From NCBI GenBank assembly GCA_036010905.1, contig DASCMH010000005.1, positions 1 to 64,000 on the forward strand: a stretch of DNA of 64,000 nucleotides, given 5' to 3'. Each line of letters opens with the position of its first letter. Position 1 is the first letter of the stretch. The notes below the pieces were generated by a model. It saw only the letters and a list, made by a program, of their open reading frames with translations, made no database searches and had not been told where the DNA came from. The DNA comes from SMWD01 sp002729875. GTDB lineage: Bacteria > Pseudomonadota > Gammaproteobacteria > Steroidobacterales > GCA-2729495. Below, one piece after another: positions 7,896-17,001 of the stretch. A program made the translations under genes and the position numbers.

Positions 7896-8498
7896 CTAAA
7901 GGCGCCACTGATCGACAATTAATCTGACCCTGGCCCGCTCATGGCGCATGACAATTTTGTGCGGCATCCAGCGTCCTTGTTCGGTGACGAAGCGATCGTA
8001 GCTCACAACCCAGCCGTTTTGCGCAAGCGTAACAAGCCAACCGTCGGCATCGTATTCGACCCGACTTGTGAAACGGGGATCAGCGATACCGAGAATCCAG
8101 TAGCGCGTACTGCGGGCCGGGAACGACCAGCCGAACTGGTCCGTCATGAAACGCTCGACTGCATCGGATCCGGCGTACGACAACGTCACTGCACCGGCTT
8201 TACCGGTAACAACCAGGTCATCGTCGCCGTTCCAGTCTATCTGATAGGCGCCGACACCGAACGGTCCGTGCAGTCCAATGTGGACGTTAACACCATCCTG
8301 GATCCAACGGATATTGCCCTGCCCGCCTTGCTTGCCGGACTTGACGGCGATACGCCCGCTGGCTTCCCAGCCTGGCAGTTGCAGCAGATTTTCTGCACGT
8401 TGCACCCAGTCAGGTCCGGCGCCGGGGACGACGGGGCGACTCACACAACCGGCAAGTGAAACAAGGATGATCAGCCACCCGGCGCGCGCAACACTCAT
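7896..8498 (-). CDS. lolB: Outer-membrane lipoprotein receptor LolB
   Basis: The 200-residue lipoprotein has signal peptide and lipobox LVSLAGC. The LolB core is visible: WEASGRIAVKSGKQGGQGNIRW, the loop-containing GPFGVGAYQIDW, and a C-terminal RARVRLIVDQWRL strand. LolB takes lipoproteins from LolA and inserts them into the outer membrane. Its ATG overlaps the stop of the upstream TPR gene by four bases, so the two are translationally coupled. Confidence 0.93.
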   Translation of the reverse strand: MSVARAGWLIILVSLAGCVSRPVVPGAGPDWVQRAENLLQLPGWEASGRIAVKSGKQGGQGNIRWIQDGVNVHIGLHGPFGVGAYQIDWNGDDDLVVTGKAGAVTLSYAGSDAVERFMTDQFGWSFPARSTRYWILGIADPRFTSRVEYDADGWLVTLAQNGWVVSYDRFVTEQGRWMPHKIVMRHERARVRLIVDQWRL

Positions 8499-10189
8499 TG
8501 CGGCAACCTCGCACGGATTTCAAGCAGCAATTCATGCTCCGGATATATGTCGAGGGAACGATCGAGTAAGGCACGCGCATTATCCGCTTCACCGGTCACC
8601 CACAGCAGTTCACCCAGATGGGCAATGACCTCCGGATCATCCATCAATGCATGGGCCTGCTCAAGGTAGCTGAGCGCCTCTGCATTGCGGCCGAGCCGAT
8701 ACAGCACCCAACCCATGCTGTCGATAATGGCCGGTGAATCGGGCTCAAGTTCGAGCGCCTGGCGAATCAGCCGGTAGGCCTCATCGTGGCGCCGGGTTCG
8801 ATTGGCCAACGTATAGCCAAGCGTGTTGAGAACACTCGCATCCATGGGTGCGAGTGCCACCGCACGGCGCATGACGGCGAGCGATTGATCCAGCTTGCCG
8901 GCCAGATCCAGCATCGTAGCGTAGGCCAGCAACAATTCTATTGAATCGGGCTGGTAGTCCAGCGGCTCAACAAACAGGGCCAATGCCTGCTGTATATCAC
9001 CCAGTTCGTACAACAACTGCGCACGCGTCGGTAACACGGCTAATGCATGGCGCGGGTAGTCCCGGGCGAAAGCCTGCAGACCATCAAGCGCAGTTTGCCG
9101 CTCATCAAGCTGCGAGTAAACCTGAGCCCAGGCAACCTGAGCCGGCAGCAGGTAAGGCTCATCGCGCACCTGTGCAAAATAATCGATACTGTCACGATAT
9201 GCGCCGCGGCTTGCAGCTATACGACCAAGATAATAAAAACACTCGTATACATTCTTGCCGGCCGACAACAACTGGGTAAAATCCTGGGCCGCCGCATCAA
9301 GGTTGCCGGCCGCCAGGTTGACCAGTGCATGCACGCGAACAAAATTCGCCTGGATACCATAGACATTGGCCAGATTCTCCAGCTGTTCGTTGGCCTGCTC
9401 CACCCGCCCGGTTGCCGACAACAGGCTCACATATTCCAGTTCGACCGTAATCGATCCCGGTTCCTCACGCAGATTCTCAATCCATAGCAGCGCGTCAGTC
9501 TCGCGACCCTGAACCATCAATGCCCTGGCAATCAGCAACTGTGCCTCAAGCGAACCCTGTTGCTCGCTGTCGGCCTGATGCGCCGCCAGCAACGCGAGTG
9601 CATAGTCACCCGAACGCATGGCCGTACGCGCCAACGCCAGTTGCAGCCCGGTCGAGTCCGGATAGTGCCGGGCCAGGCGTTTGAACACTGCTGTAACGCC
9701 CGAGCTATTGTCCTCTGCTGCCAATTCTGCTGCCAGCGCCAGGAACGCCTCGTCATCCGGCAGACCGCCAAGCACTGCAGCCAGATGCGGGTAGGCACGA
9801 TTTGTGTCATAACGCCGCAAATAGAGTTGCCCGGCATGGGCATGTGCAACCAGGTTATCCGGTTCAAGTTCCAGCCAGCGCCGCGCGCTGCTCAGCGCAA
9901 TGGTCTCGTACCCATAGCCGGTTGCAAAGTCGGTAGCCCGCCTGGCCAGTTCCGGATCAGGGCTTAGCATTGCGGCTTGCTGAAACTGCCTGGCGGCCGT
10001 CAGCCAGGCCTTCCTCTGCAGCGCAATTTCTGCCATCAGCAGGTAATAACTCGCGCCCGGGATATACCCGGATTCGGAAGGCGCATCACGCAGCGGGCCG
10101 GAACAGGCACCAAGCATGGCGGTCATCGTTAACCCACACAGCCAACGCGCTTGGCGGACAGAATGAAAGCTGCGGATCAAACAGGTCAT
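8495..10189 (-). CDS. Tetratricopeptide-repeat lipoprotein
   Basis: I start this 564-residue protein at MTCLIRSFHSVRQARW, which gives a signal sequence ending in lipobox TAMLGAC. The longer open frame would overlap prfA. The rest is helical TPR repeats (for example AWLTAARQFQQAAMLSPDPE, NTLGYTLANRTRRHDEAYRL and IDSMGWVLYRLGRNAEAL). It corresponds by position to the TPR protein next to lolB in Pseudomonas. It probably acts as a periplasmic outer-membrane-anchored scaffold; the partner is unknown. It is divergent from prfA across about 170 bases. Confidence 0.88.
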   Translation of the reverse strand: MTCLIRSFHSVRQARWLCGLTMTAMLGACSGPLRDAPSESGYIPGASYYLLMAEIALQRKAWLTAARQFQQAAMLSPDPELARRATDFATGYGYETIALSSARRWLELEPDNLVAHAHAGQLYLRRYDTNRAYPHLAAVLGGLPDDEAFLALAAELAAEDNSSGVTAVFKRLARHYPDSTGLQLALARTAMRSGDYALALLAAHQADSEQQGSLEAQLLIARALMVQGRETDALLWIENLREEPGSITVELEYVSLLSATGRVEQANEQLENLANVYGIQANFVRVHALVNLAAGNLDAAAQDFTQLLSAGKNVYECFYYLGRIAASRGAYRDSIDYFAQVRDEPYLLPAQVAWAQVYSQLDERQTALDGLQAFARDYPRHALAVLPTRAQLLYELGDIQQALALFVEPLDYQPDSIELLLAYATMLDLAGKLDQSLAVMRRAVALAPMDASVLNTLGYTLANRTRRHDEAYRLIRQALELEPDSPAIIDSMGWVLYRLGRNAEALSYLEQAHALMDDPEVIAHLGELLWVTGEADNARALLDRSLDIYPEHELLLEIRARLPQ

Positions 10190-10361
10190 ATAGCGATATG
10201 ATAAAGGAAAAGACCGATCAACCGATGCCCCCTGGCGGTTGAAAAAACAGGTATTGTCAGCAACCGGCCAGCAACGGACAATTACCCCTGAACAGGTAAC
10301 GGATCGGTAATGAATGCGCCCATCCTGCTGATTCGGCCCGCCAGTCAAGAGCAACCAGCAC

Positions 10362-11444
10362 GTGAAACAAAGCCTCATTAACAAACTGCAGCAACTCGTC
10401 GCCCGTTCCGAGGAACTGGGAGCCTTGCTGTCGGATCCGGACATCATCCAGGATCAGAATCGGTTTCGCGACCTGTCAAAGGAATATGCACAACTCGAGC
10501 CGGTCATTGCATTGTTCCGAGATTATGAGCAGGCACGGGCGGATCAGAACGCAGCCGAAGAGATGCTAAAGGATGCCGATGCCGAAATCCGCTCAATGGG
10601 CAAGGAGGAACTCGAGACCCTTAAGGGGTCGATGGACGAACTCGAGTTTGCTGTTCGTAAAGCGCTGATTCCGAAGGATCCGCATGATGACAGCAATATT
10701 TATCTTGAAATTCGTGCGGGGACCGGCGGTGATGAGGCCGCAATTTTTGTCGGCAACCTGTTTCGAATGTATTCCAAATATGCCGACGCACAAGGCTGGC
10801 AACTGGAAATCATAAATGCCAACGAAGGTGAACACGGCGGTTATAAAGAAATCATCAGCCGGATTATCGGCAAAGGCGCCTACTCGCGGCTGAAATTTGA
10901 ATCCGGCGCACACCGCGTGCAACGTGTTCCGGAAACCGAGGCCCAGGGACGCATTCATACTTCAGCCTGTACCGTTGCTGTATTGCCCGAAGCCGATGAA
11001 ATCGATGAAATCGATATCAACCCGGCTGACCTGCGCGTCGATACTTTTCGTGCCTCCGGCGCCGGTGGCCAGCACGTCAATAAAACAGACTCGGCCGTGC
11101 GCCTGACCCACCTGCCCACCGGTCTGGTGGTTGAATGCCAGGACGAACGCTCACAGCACAAGAATCGCGCCCATGCAATGTCATTACTCAAGGCCCGCCT
11201 TTTCGACGAGCAGCAGCAGCAACAGGACCGGGAGCGTGCGGCCGAACGCAAGAGCCTGGTCGGCTCCGGCGATCGCTCGGAACGCATCCGTACCTACAAT
11301 TTCCCGCAGGGCCGTATTACCGATCACCGCATCAACCTGACACTGTATAAACTCGATGACGTGCTAACCGGCAACCTGTCACACCTGATCGAACCTTTGA
11401 CCAACGAGCACCAGGCCGATCAACTGGCCGCGCTGGAAGCCTGA
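10362..11444 (+). CDS. prfA: Peptide chain release factor 1
   Basis: RF1 terminates translation at UAA and UAG. The 360-residue protein has the peptidyl-hydrolysis loop SGAGGQHVNK (GGQ at 235-237) and the stop-codon-reading PxT motif as PET (190-192), plus GSGDRSERIRTYNFPQGR. The start is GTG. hemA, usually immediately upstream, is not present. prmC, whose product methylates the GGQ glutamine, usually follows but lies about 6.8 kb downstream. Confidence 0.97.
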   Translation: MKQSLINKLQQLVARSEELGALLSDPDIIQDQNRFRDLSKEYAQLEPVIALFRDYEQARADQNAAEEMLKDADAEIRSMGKEELETLKGSMDELEFAVRKALIPKDPHDDSNIYLEIRAGTGGDEAAIFVGNLFRMYSKYADAQGWQLEIINANEGEHGGYKEIISRIIGKGAYSRLKFESGAHRVQRVPETEAQGRIHTSACTVAVLPEADEIDEIDINPADLRVDTFRASGAGGQHVNKTDSAVRLTHLPTGLVVECQDERSQHKNRAHAMSLLKARLFDEQQQQQDRERAAERKSLVGSGDRSERIRTYNFPQGRITDHRINLTLYKLDDVLTGNLSHLIEPLTNEHQADQLAALEA

Positions 11445-11455
11445 GACAATAAAGA

Positions 11456-12466
11456 ATGACTGAACATTACCCATCGACGCTTGAGTACATTGGCAACACG
11501 CCGCTGATTCGACTTAACCACGCCTCTGCCACAACCGGCTGTGAGATTCTCGGCAAGGCCGAGTTCATGAACCCGGGCGGATCGATCAAAGACCGCGCGG
11601 CGCTCGGCATCGTCCGAGATGCTGAAAACAGCGGCCAATTGCGGCCCGGCGGAATTATCGTCGAAGGCACGGCAGGTAATACCGGTATTGGTCTTGCCGT
11701 CATCGGCAACGCACTCGGCTACGAAACCGTGATCGTCATGCCGGACAACCAGAGCAAGGACAAGATCGATACGCTCAAATCATATGGGGTCACACTGCAT
11801 CTCGTCCCGGCAGTACCGCTCAAGAATCCCAATCATTTCACCAAAGTTTCCGAACGCATCGCCGGGGAACTGAACGAAACGCATGAACACGGCGCGATCT
11901 GGGCCAACCAGTTTAATAACCTTGCCAACCGCGAGTTCCACGAACAGACCACCGGCGTCGAAATCTGGGAACAAACCCGGGGTGAGATCAACGGCTTCAT
12001 TTGCTCAGTCGGCACCGGCGGTACGCTCGCCGGTGTGGCACGCGCGCTGAAAGCACGCAGCGACAAGGTCAGAATCGGACTCGCCGACCCAACCGGTTCG
12101 GCGCTCTATAACTACTATGTACACGGCGAACTCAAAGCCGAGGGCAGTTCGATTTCCGAAGGCATCGGCAATAGCCGGATCACCGACAACCTGGCCGATA
12201 CGCCGATCGATATGCCCTACCAGTTGCCGGATGACGAATCGATTCCGTTGGTTTATGAACTGATCAAAAAAGAAGGTTTGTCGGTCGGCGGTTCCAGTGG
12301 CGTTAATGTCGCCGGCGCAATTCGCATGGCCAGAGACCTCGGCCCCGGCCATGTCATCGTGACATTGCTGTGCGATTCGGCAATGCGCTACCGGGCGCGG
12401 CTGTTCAACCGCGCTTTCCTGGCGGAACAGGGACTGCAACTACCCGACTGGCTGAATCTAGACTGA
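11456..12466 (+). CDS. Cysteine synthase/cystathionine beta-synthase family PLP enzyme
   Basis: This 336-residue fold-type II PLP enzyme has YIGNTPLIRL, the PLP lysine in NPGGSIKDRAA, the substrate loop EGTAGNTGIGLA and the phosphate loop GTGGTLAG. It has no CBS domains. The extended C-terminus (LLCDSAMRYRARLFNRAFL) matches the longer cysteine synthase A group of alphaproteobacteria and fungi rather than E. coli CysK or CysM. It either makes cysteine from O-acetylserine or forms cystathionine. A gamma-synthase/lyase homologue lies 4.5 kb downstream. The gene starts 11 bases after prfA. Confidence 0.88.
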   Translation: MTEHYPSTLEYIGNTPLIRLNHASATTGCEILGKAEFMNPGGSIKDRAALGIVRDAENSGQLRPGGIIVEGTAGNTGIGLAVIGNALGYETVIVMPDNQSKDKIDTLKSYGVTLHLVPAVPLKNPNHFTKVSERIAGELNETHEHGAIWANQFNNLANREFHEQTTGVEIWEQTRGEINGFICSVGTGGTLAGVARALKARSDKVRIGLADPTGSALYNYYVHGELKAEGSSISEGIGNSRITDNLADTPIDMPYQLPDDESIPLVYELIKKEGLSVGGSSGVNVAGAIRMARDLGPGHVIVTLLCDSAMRYRARLFNRAFLAEQGLQLPDWLNLD

Positions 12467-12543
12467 ACTTGCCAGGAAAGAATGCTTGCTCCAGGCAGGA
12501 ATCGGGGCAACAGGAGATAATTTCACTCCGGCCCTGATTATCG

Positions 12544-13392
12544 CTAATTATCAGGGTTGCCGGCGGGCAGGCGAAATGTCAATGAAGCCCAGAAACTTTC
12601 CCATTCCGCACGCTTAACGTCCTGCCCGGTCCGGATCATGTGGACGGCCTTGATGAGCCACAGGCCGGAACGATCCAGCGGCAGCAACACCCGGCCATTG
12701 GCATCGGTTCTAAGCGCAATCTTTTCACTGGCTGCAGCCGCCTCGAAGGCGATGATCAGTATGCCTTCCAGCGGCTCCCCCAGGTACTGCAGGGTAACCG
12801 GCAGCAGTTCTCCGGGAGCCAGGGTATAGGGGTTGCGCTCGGGAATCAGTTCGAGTGTGTAGCCAAGTTGCCGACGGTAAACCTCATCCGGGATGCCGTC
12901 GCCGACGCGAACCAGTGACTTGGCGCATCTTGAATAAAGCTCCCTGGCCGGACGCTCGCTTTCACTCAGTGCGGCGCGGCGTTCGATAATGTTCTCCAGC
13001 CCCTCATTGCGCAAATAGCTGTCAAATTTCTCTGGCTGCAGTTCGACGAAATCACGAGAGCTGCGATAACCAATAAGGTACAGGCCGGCTTCGCCAGCGA
13101 TGAAGCGGCCGGCCGGATCGTCACCGAGTAACGCGGCGATCGGCTCGGATCCGCTTGGCATCACGACCCGATAGTCGGAAAACCAGTCATTGATATACGG
13201 CACGGTGTCGCCGGCCAGGTCCTCACCGACCCGCAGAACAATGGGAATTTCCGTGCCGGGAGCAGCATCAAAAAACGTCGGTTCGATCCAGAAATCGTGT
13301 GCCGCCGCCGGAAAAACAAAAGTCGTGAGTCCGACTGCAACCAAATTCCGACAAAAAGCCGCAAATCTGTTTTTAGCATAAAATCGATACAT
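12544..13392 (-). CDS. DUF4198 domain periplasmic protein
   Basis: About 282 residues from the chosen ATG, which gives a signal peptide ending in FVFPAAA before HDFWIEPTFFDAAPG. That His-Asp-Phe-Trp start of the mature protein is the hallmark of DUF4198. Members are often near nickel or cobalt transport genes, and the family's N-terminal His is thought to bind metal. An alternative start at 13425 would overlap the divergent HupE-like gene. The pair shares a very short divergent promoter region. Confidence 0.75.
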   Translation of the reverse strand: MYRFYAKNRFAAFCRNLVAVGLTTFVFPAAAHDFWIEPTFFDAAPGTEIPIVLRVGEDLAGDTVPYINDWFSDYRVVMPSGSEPIAALLGDDPAGRFIAGEAGLYLIGYRSSRDFVELQPEKFDSYLRNEGLENIIERRAALSESERPARELYSRCAKSLVRVGDGIPDEVYRRQLGYTLELIPERNPYTLAPGELLPVTLQYLGEPLEGILIIAFEAAAASEKIALRTDANGRVLLPLDRSGLWLIKAVHMIRTGQDVKRAEWESFWASLTFRLPAGNPDN

Positions 13393-13423
13393 CTGATGTT
13401 GTCGCGGCGACGAATGAAATGGC

Positions 13424-14578
13424 ATGAACGATATTTTTACCGGAACCGTAATCAGACTGTCGATAATTTGCATGGTTTTCATCGTAATCTTGCTGTTACC
13501 CGTATCCGCGACCGCGCATCGCCTGCGGCCCGCAATTGTTACGATAACATTTCATCCCGAATTGACCTACGACGCCACACTCGTAGTGAACGCCGAGGCA
13601 ATCCTGGCCGGCATCGGGCCACAACACGCGGATACCGATGACTCGCCAAATACCGCAGACTACGCTGCGCTGCGCGAGTTGCCCCCTGCTGAACTGCTGA
13701 CACGTATTGACTCGTTCGGCGCAATCCTGCTGAACGGGGTTGGAATATCGATAGATGGCCAGCGTTCCTCGCCCGACATCGTGGATATCGAGGTTCCCGG
13801 CATCGGTAACACGGCACTCCAGCGCCTGACCACGATCCGGCTGGCGGGAGTTTACCCGGCAGATGCGCAACAATTTACCTGGTCGTATTCGGCCACATTC
13901 GGCGCAAGCGCCGTGCGCGTTGCTCGATCGGCAGAAGAAACCATGCAGTCGGCGTTTCTGAACCCGGGACAGAGCAGTGAACCCTTCCTGATTGGTGAAC
14001 CACTAAAACCACTCACGACATGGCAGATCGCCGCCGACTACATCGCAATCGGCTTTACGCACATTGTGCCGAAGGGTCTCGACCACATCCTGTTCGTGCT
14101 CGGTATTTTCCTGCTGAGTACAGCCTGGCGGCCGCTGCTCTACCAGATAACGGCATTTACGATCGCGCACACTATTACACTGGGCATGTCGTTGTATGGG
14201 TTACTGTCATTACCCACCGACATTGTCGAGCCGCTGATCGCAGCATCCATCGTCTATGTCGGGATCGAGAATATTCTGACCCCGCAGCTCAAACCCTGGC
14301 GCGTGTTTGTCGTGTTCGGCTTCGGACTGCTGCACGGCCTGGGATTTGCCGGCGTACTAAGCGAAATCGGTCTGCCGCAGGACGAGTTCCTGAATGCACT
14401 AATCTCTTTCAATATTGGCGTGGAGTGTGGCCAACTCACCGTTATTGCCGCTGCGTACCTCGCAGTCGGGTACTGGTTCGGCAAGCAAAGTTGGTACCGC
14501 GCCAGGGTTGTTATCCCCGGTTCGGCTGCGATCGCGCTGGTCGGCACCTACTGGGCTGTGACACGCATTGTTGCCTGA
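13424..14578 (+). CDS. HupE/UreJ family membrane protein with N-terminal periplasmic domain
   Basis: The 384-residue protein has a signal sequence, then a periplasmic domain of about 180 residues (HRLRPAIVTITFHPELTY onward). A six-span HupE/UreJ_2 domain follows, with IVPKGLDHILFVLG, ITAFTIAHTITLGM and FGLLHGLGFAG. The conserved His and Asp residues in these spans match the nickel/cobalt permease superfamily. It probably moves a divalent metal across the inner membrane together with the divergent DUF4198 protein. Substrate is inferred only. Confidence 0.8.
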   Translation: MNDIFTGTVIRLSIICMVFIVILLLPVSATAHRLRPAIVTITFHPELTYDATLVVNAEAILAGIGPQHADTDDSPNTADYAALRELPPAELLTRIDSFGAILLNGVGISIDGQRSSPDIVDIEVPGIGNTALQRLTTIRLAGVYPADAQQFTWSYSATFGASAVRVARSAEETMQSAFLNPGQSSEPFLIGEPLKPLTTWQIAADYIAIGFTHIVPKGLDHILFVLGIFLLSTAWRPLLYQITAFTIAHTITLGMSLYGLLSLPTDIVEPLIAASIVYVGIENILTPQLKPWRVFVVFGFGLLHGLGFAGVLSEIGLPQDEFLNALISFNIGVECGQLTVIAAAYLAVGYWFGKQSWYRARVVIPGSAAIALVGTYWAVTRIVA

Positions 14579-14830
14579 TAGCTAAGGGGCGTCATTTCTG
14601 CGCCGCACGGATCGCAAGCTATTACGTTTGGATGCCAACCCGCACCTCACGTATTACAGCGGCGATGTTGTGCCTGAGCATCGATAATATTAGCCGACTT
14701 CGCGTTAAACAGACTCGTCCAGCAGGATAAAATTTCCTATCCTTAAGCGTAGTGAGGCGCTGGGTGTGGGTTTAGATCGTGTTGTGTTAATACAGCGTTA
14801 CTGACTGCAGGTGAGTGTACTGTGGTTTGG

Positions 14831-15349
14831 TTATGTGGCCGGGGCGGACTCAATATTTGCAGCATAAGAGGTTAAAAATTCGATCAGTTTTGGCTTGTTA
14901 TAGATCGCGTCTTCATTGCCTCTGAAATCAAGAATACTGGCAGATGCAAGAGTATCGCCACTATGGTGCAAGAGCCAAAAATAGGGGTAACCAAATGCTT
15001 TCTGGAACCGGGAAAAGAATTCCTCATTTTCATTAAGTTCGCCAAAATATACTTTTAGCATTACAAATCTTGAGTCTATTAGCGCTTGTAAGTCAGGATT
15101 CTTTTTAATGTAGGCATCAAATTTTCTGCATTGGATACACCAGGGGCCCCCGGCTATGAGCAGGATATTCCTGTGACTGGTTTTGGCGACATTCTGTGCA
15201 ATCAATAGTTCTTTTGTTGCATCAGAAAATGGGTCGTATCCAAAACTTTCCTGTATATCCGGTTGCGTTGCCGTTACCGCCATGGGCAATGAAAGGAGTA
15301 TTAAAAGAAAAAGCGTTAATGCCATAGAAGCTGTAATTTTCCTGCACAA
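14831..15349 (-). CDS. Periplasmic thioredoxin-like protein
   Basis: The 172-residue protein has an N-terminal signal (LTLFLLILLSLPMAVTA) and a thioredoxin fold with active site GGPWCIQCRKF (C71, C74). FGYPYFWLLHHSG later supplies the cis-proline region. The CIQC site and export suggest a thiol reductase or metal-delivery partner, not cytoplasmic thioredoxin. It is last in a three-gene AT-rich cassette, 62 bases after the Cox11-like gene. I sampled lines 15001-15120 at 33-35 percent GC. Confidence 0.8.
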   Translation of the reverse strand: MCRKITASMALTLFLLILLSLPMAVTATQPDIQESFGYDPFSDATKELLIAQNVAKTSHRNILLIAGGPWCIQCRKFDAYIKKNPDLQALIDSRFVMLKVYFGELNENEEFFSRFQKAFGYPYFWLLHHSGDTLASASILDFRGNEDAIYNKPKLIEFLTSYAANIESAPAT

Positions 15350-15411
15350 AATTATTTCCTGAAATATTGAATATATATAAAAACTTTTTCTATTACAGGC
15401 TCCGCACTTTC

Positions 15412-15945
15412 TTATAGCTTTGAAATTTGTTCCTCGGTAAGCGCGATGACATCGTGCGGGAAGATAGTCATATCGCCGCCTTTTCTTTCCTCATCCATTC
15501 TGATTTCCACCACCCTGAACCAGGTTTTGCCTGAGGGAACAATATAGACCACTCCGTCAAAGCAAAGGCACATAAAATGGATGCCCATATACCCCACACC
15601 TGGATCAGGTTGGTGCAAGGGGACGTGGAAATACATGGTTTCTGATGTTTTATTACTCATGACAAGTACCAGTTGATTGATCACACCAGGCATAAGCTCA
15701 AGTTTACCTTCGGCGATCTCGACACCGGCAGGAGTGCTGTCAACATTATCCCTCACCCCCATTTCCCACAGAGAGACTTTCGTATCATCCTTAAGGCGGT
15801 GCACTTGCATGGTTCCGGTAAAATCATTGAGATAGTTCCACGAAAGCTGCACATTGGCAGGTAGACGCGCTTCTGAAGCAATAGCCTGTGAATACAACCC
15901 TGAACCCAGCAAGACAAAAGTCATGCAAGAAAGAAAAATTTTCAT
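15412..15945 (-). CDS. Exported Cox11/CtaG-like protein with CxC motif
   Basis: About 177 residues from MKIFLSCMTFVLLGSG, with a signal peptide. The sequence GKLELMPGVINQLVLVMSNK, then FHVPL, then GIHFMCLCFDGVVYIVPSG is laid out like the Ig-like copper domain of Cox11/CtaG. In those proteins a CFCF motif follows a beta-strand with an N/TxTP turn. Here the motif is CLCF (C126, C128). The C-terminal domain is paralogous to the C-terminal half of the next gene upstream. Copper binding is inference. It lies 10 bases after the cytochrome gene. Confidence 0.6.
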   Translation of the reverse strand: MKIFLSCMTFVLLGSGLYSQAIASEARLPANVQLSWNYLNDFTGTMQVHRLKDDTKVSLWEMGVRDNVDSTPAGVEIAEGKLELMPGVINQLVLVMSNKTSETMYFHVPLHQPDPGVGYMGIHFMCLCFDGVVYIVPSGKTWFRVVEIRMDEERKGGDMTIFPHDVIALTEEQISKL

Positions 15946-15955
15946 GATGACCACC

Positions 15956-16852
15956 TTAGTTGGCTGCAGCATTGGGGGTGTTCAATTTGTACCCTTTTAT
16001 CTGAGCCAGAGTTAAGCCATATACAGTGTGCTCAATGACAGAATCACCTAAAATCATTTTATCACCTGTCATCTTCAGATCCATGATGCGATACCAGTAT
16101 TGCCCTGGAGGCACATAATACGGATCATTTCCGCAAAGACACTCAATAAAATTAAAACCTAATAGTCTGTTTTCTATGGGCTCTATTCTATCGGGCGTCA
16201 CAAAAAAGTATTTCGGATCTGCTGATGGATTGTGATACACCACCACAATACGTTTTATTTCACCCGGAACCATTTCCAGTTTGCCATCGATAAATTCCTG
16301 AGTTACAGGAAGATTGGAAAGAGAATCGGTGAGGAATGTATCAGTCAGGTTCAGATTGGCCTCTGGATCGGCTTCATAAATAGAAAAATGGTCTTCAAAC
16401 GCATCCATTTTCCATGTCAATAGAACCTTGTATTTTTGTGTGCTATTGCCGGTATCACTGAGTGTTTTATCGATATGCTTCTTTGTTTCATGATGAATAA
16501 ACTGTAATACACTCGACATCTCATGATCGTCCAAATCCTGATCAGGCATGTGAAGCCCATATTCTTTGAATAATGCCTGCGCATAAGGATCGCCGCTGTC
16601 GATCACCTGTTTAGGGGCATTGATAAAGGCTGCAGTCCATTCATCATCGTGCATATGAGACAACATTTTAAGGTCAGGGCCTATTTTTCGGCCTTGTCCG
16701 ATGCTGTGGCAAGCCACACATTTCTCTGTAAATATTTTTTCGCCCAGCGCGACATCTTGCGCCTGCAGTGGAGAAAAATTTAACCACAGAATACCAGCAA
16801 GGGGGAAAAGTATGATTGCTCGCATGAAGAGCATCGGTATTGATGTGTTCAA
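15956..16852 (-). CDS. Cytochrome c fused to a Cox11-like CxC domain
   Basis: A 298-residue exported protein. After a signal peptide ending in LQAQ, a class I cytochrome c domain has heme motif CVACH (C45, C48, H49) and a likely axial Met in LHMPDQD (M102). A second domain, from about residue 140, carries GKLEMVPGEIKRIVVVYHN, FFVTPDRIEP and FNFIECLCGNDPYYVPPG (C238, C240), parallel to the downstream gene. The start is probably TTG at 16852 with AGGA seven bases upstream; ATG at 16834 is the alternative. I know of no named family with this fusion. Confidence 0.75.
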   Translation of the reverse strand: MNTSIPMLFMRAIILFPLAGILWLNFSPLQAQDVALGEKIFTEKCVACHSIGQGRKIGPDLKMLSHMHDDEWTAAFINAPKQVIDSGDPYAQALFKEYGLHMPDQDLDDHEMSSVLQFIHHETKKHIDKTLSDTGNSTQKYKVLLTWKMDAFEDHFSIYEADPEANLNLTDTFLTDSLSNLPVTQEFIDGKLEMVPGEIKRIVVVYHNPSADPKYFFVTPDRIEPIENRLLGFNFIECLCGNDPYYVPPGQYWYRIMDLKMTGDKMILGDSVIEHTVYGLTLAQIKGYKLNTPNAAAN

Positions 16853-17001
16853 TGTGACATCCTATTTGCAAAAAGAAAATGATGAGAAACCAAGTGTCGA
16901 ATTGAACTCATCACCAGCCAATATAACCATCTAACCTAGATTCAATAAAGAAAACCGATCAAGTCAACCATGCAATCAACGCAAACCAACAACAACCAAC
17001 C

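Noticed and set aside
10190..10447. N-terminal extension of the TPR lipoprotein
   Set aside because: It would overlap prfA, has no family similarity and would bury the lipoprotein signal.
12533..12557. CCCTGAT...ATCAGGG inverted repeat as a terminator between the cysteine-synthase-like gene and the DUF4198 gene
   Set aside because: Short stem with no T-run, and half of it lies inside the DUF4198 coding end; too weak to call.
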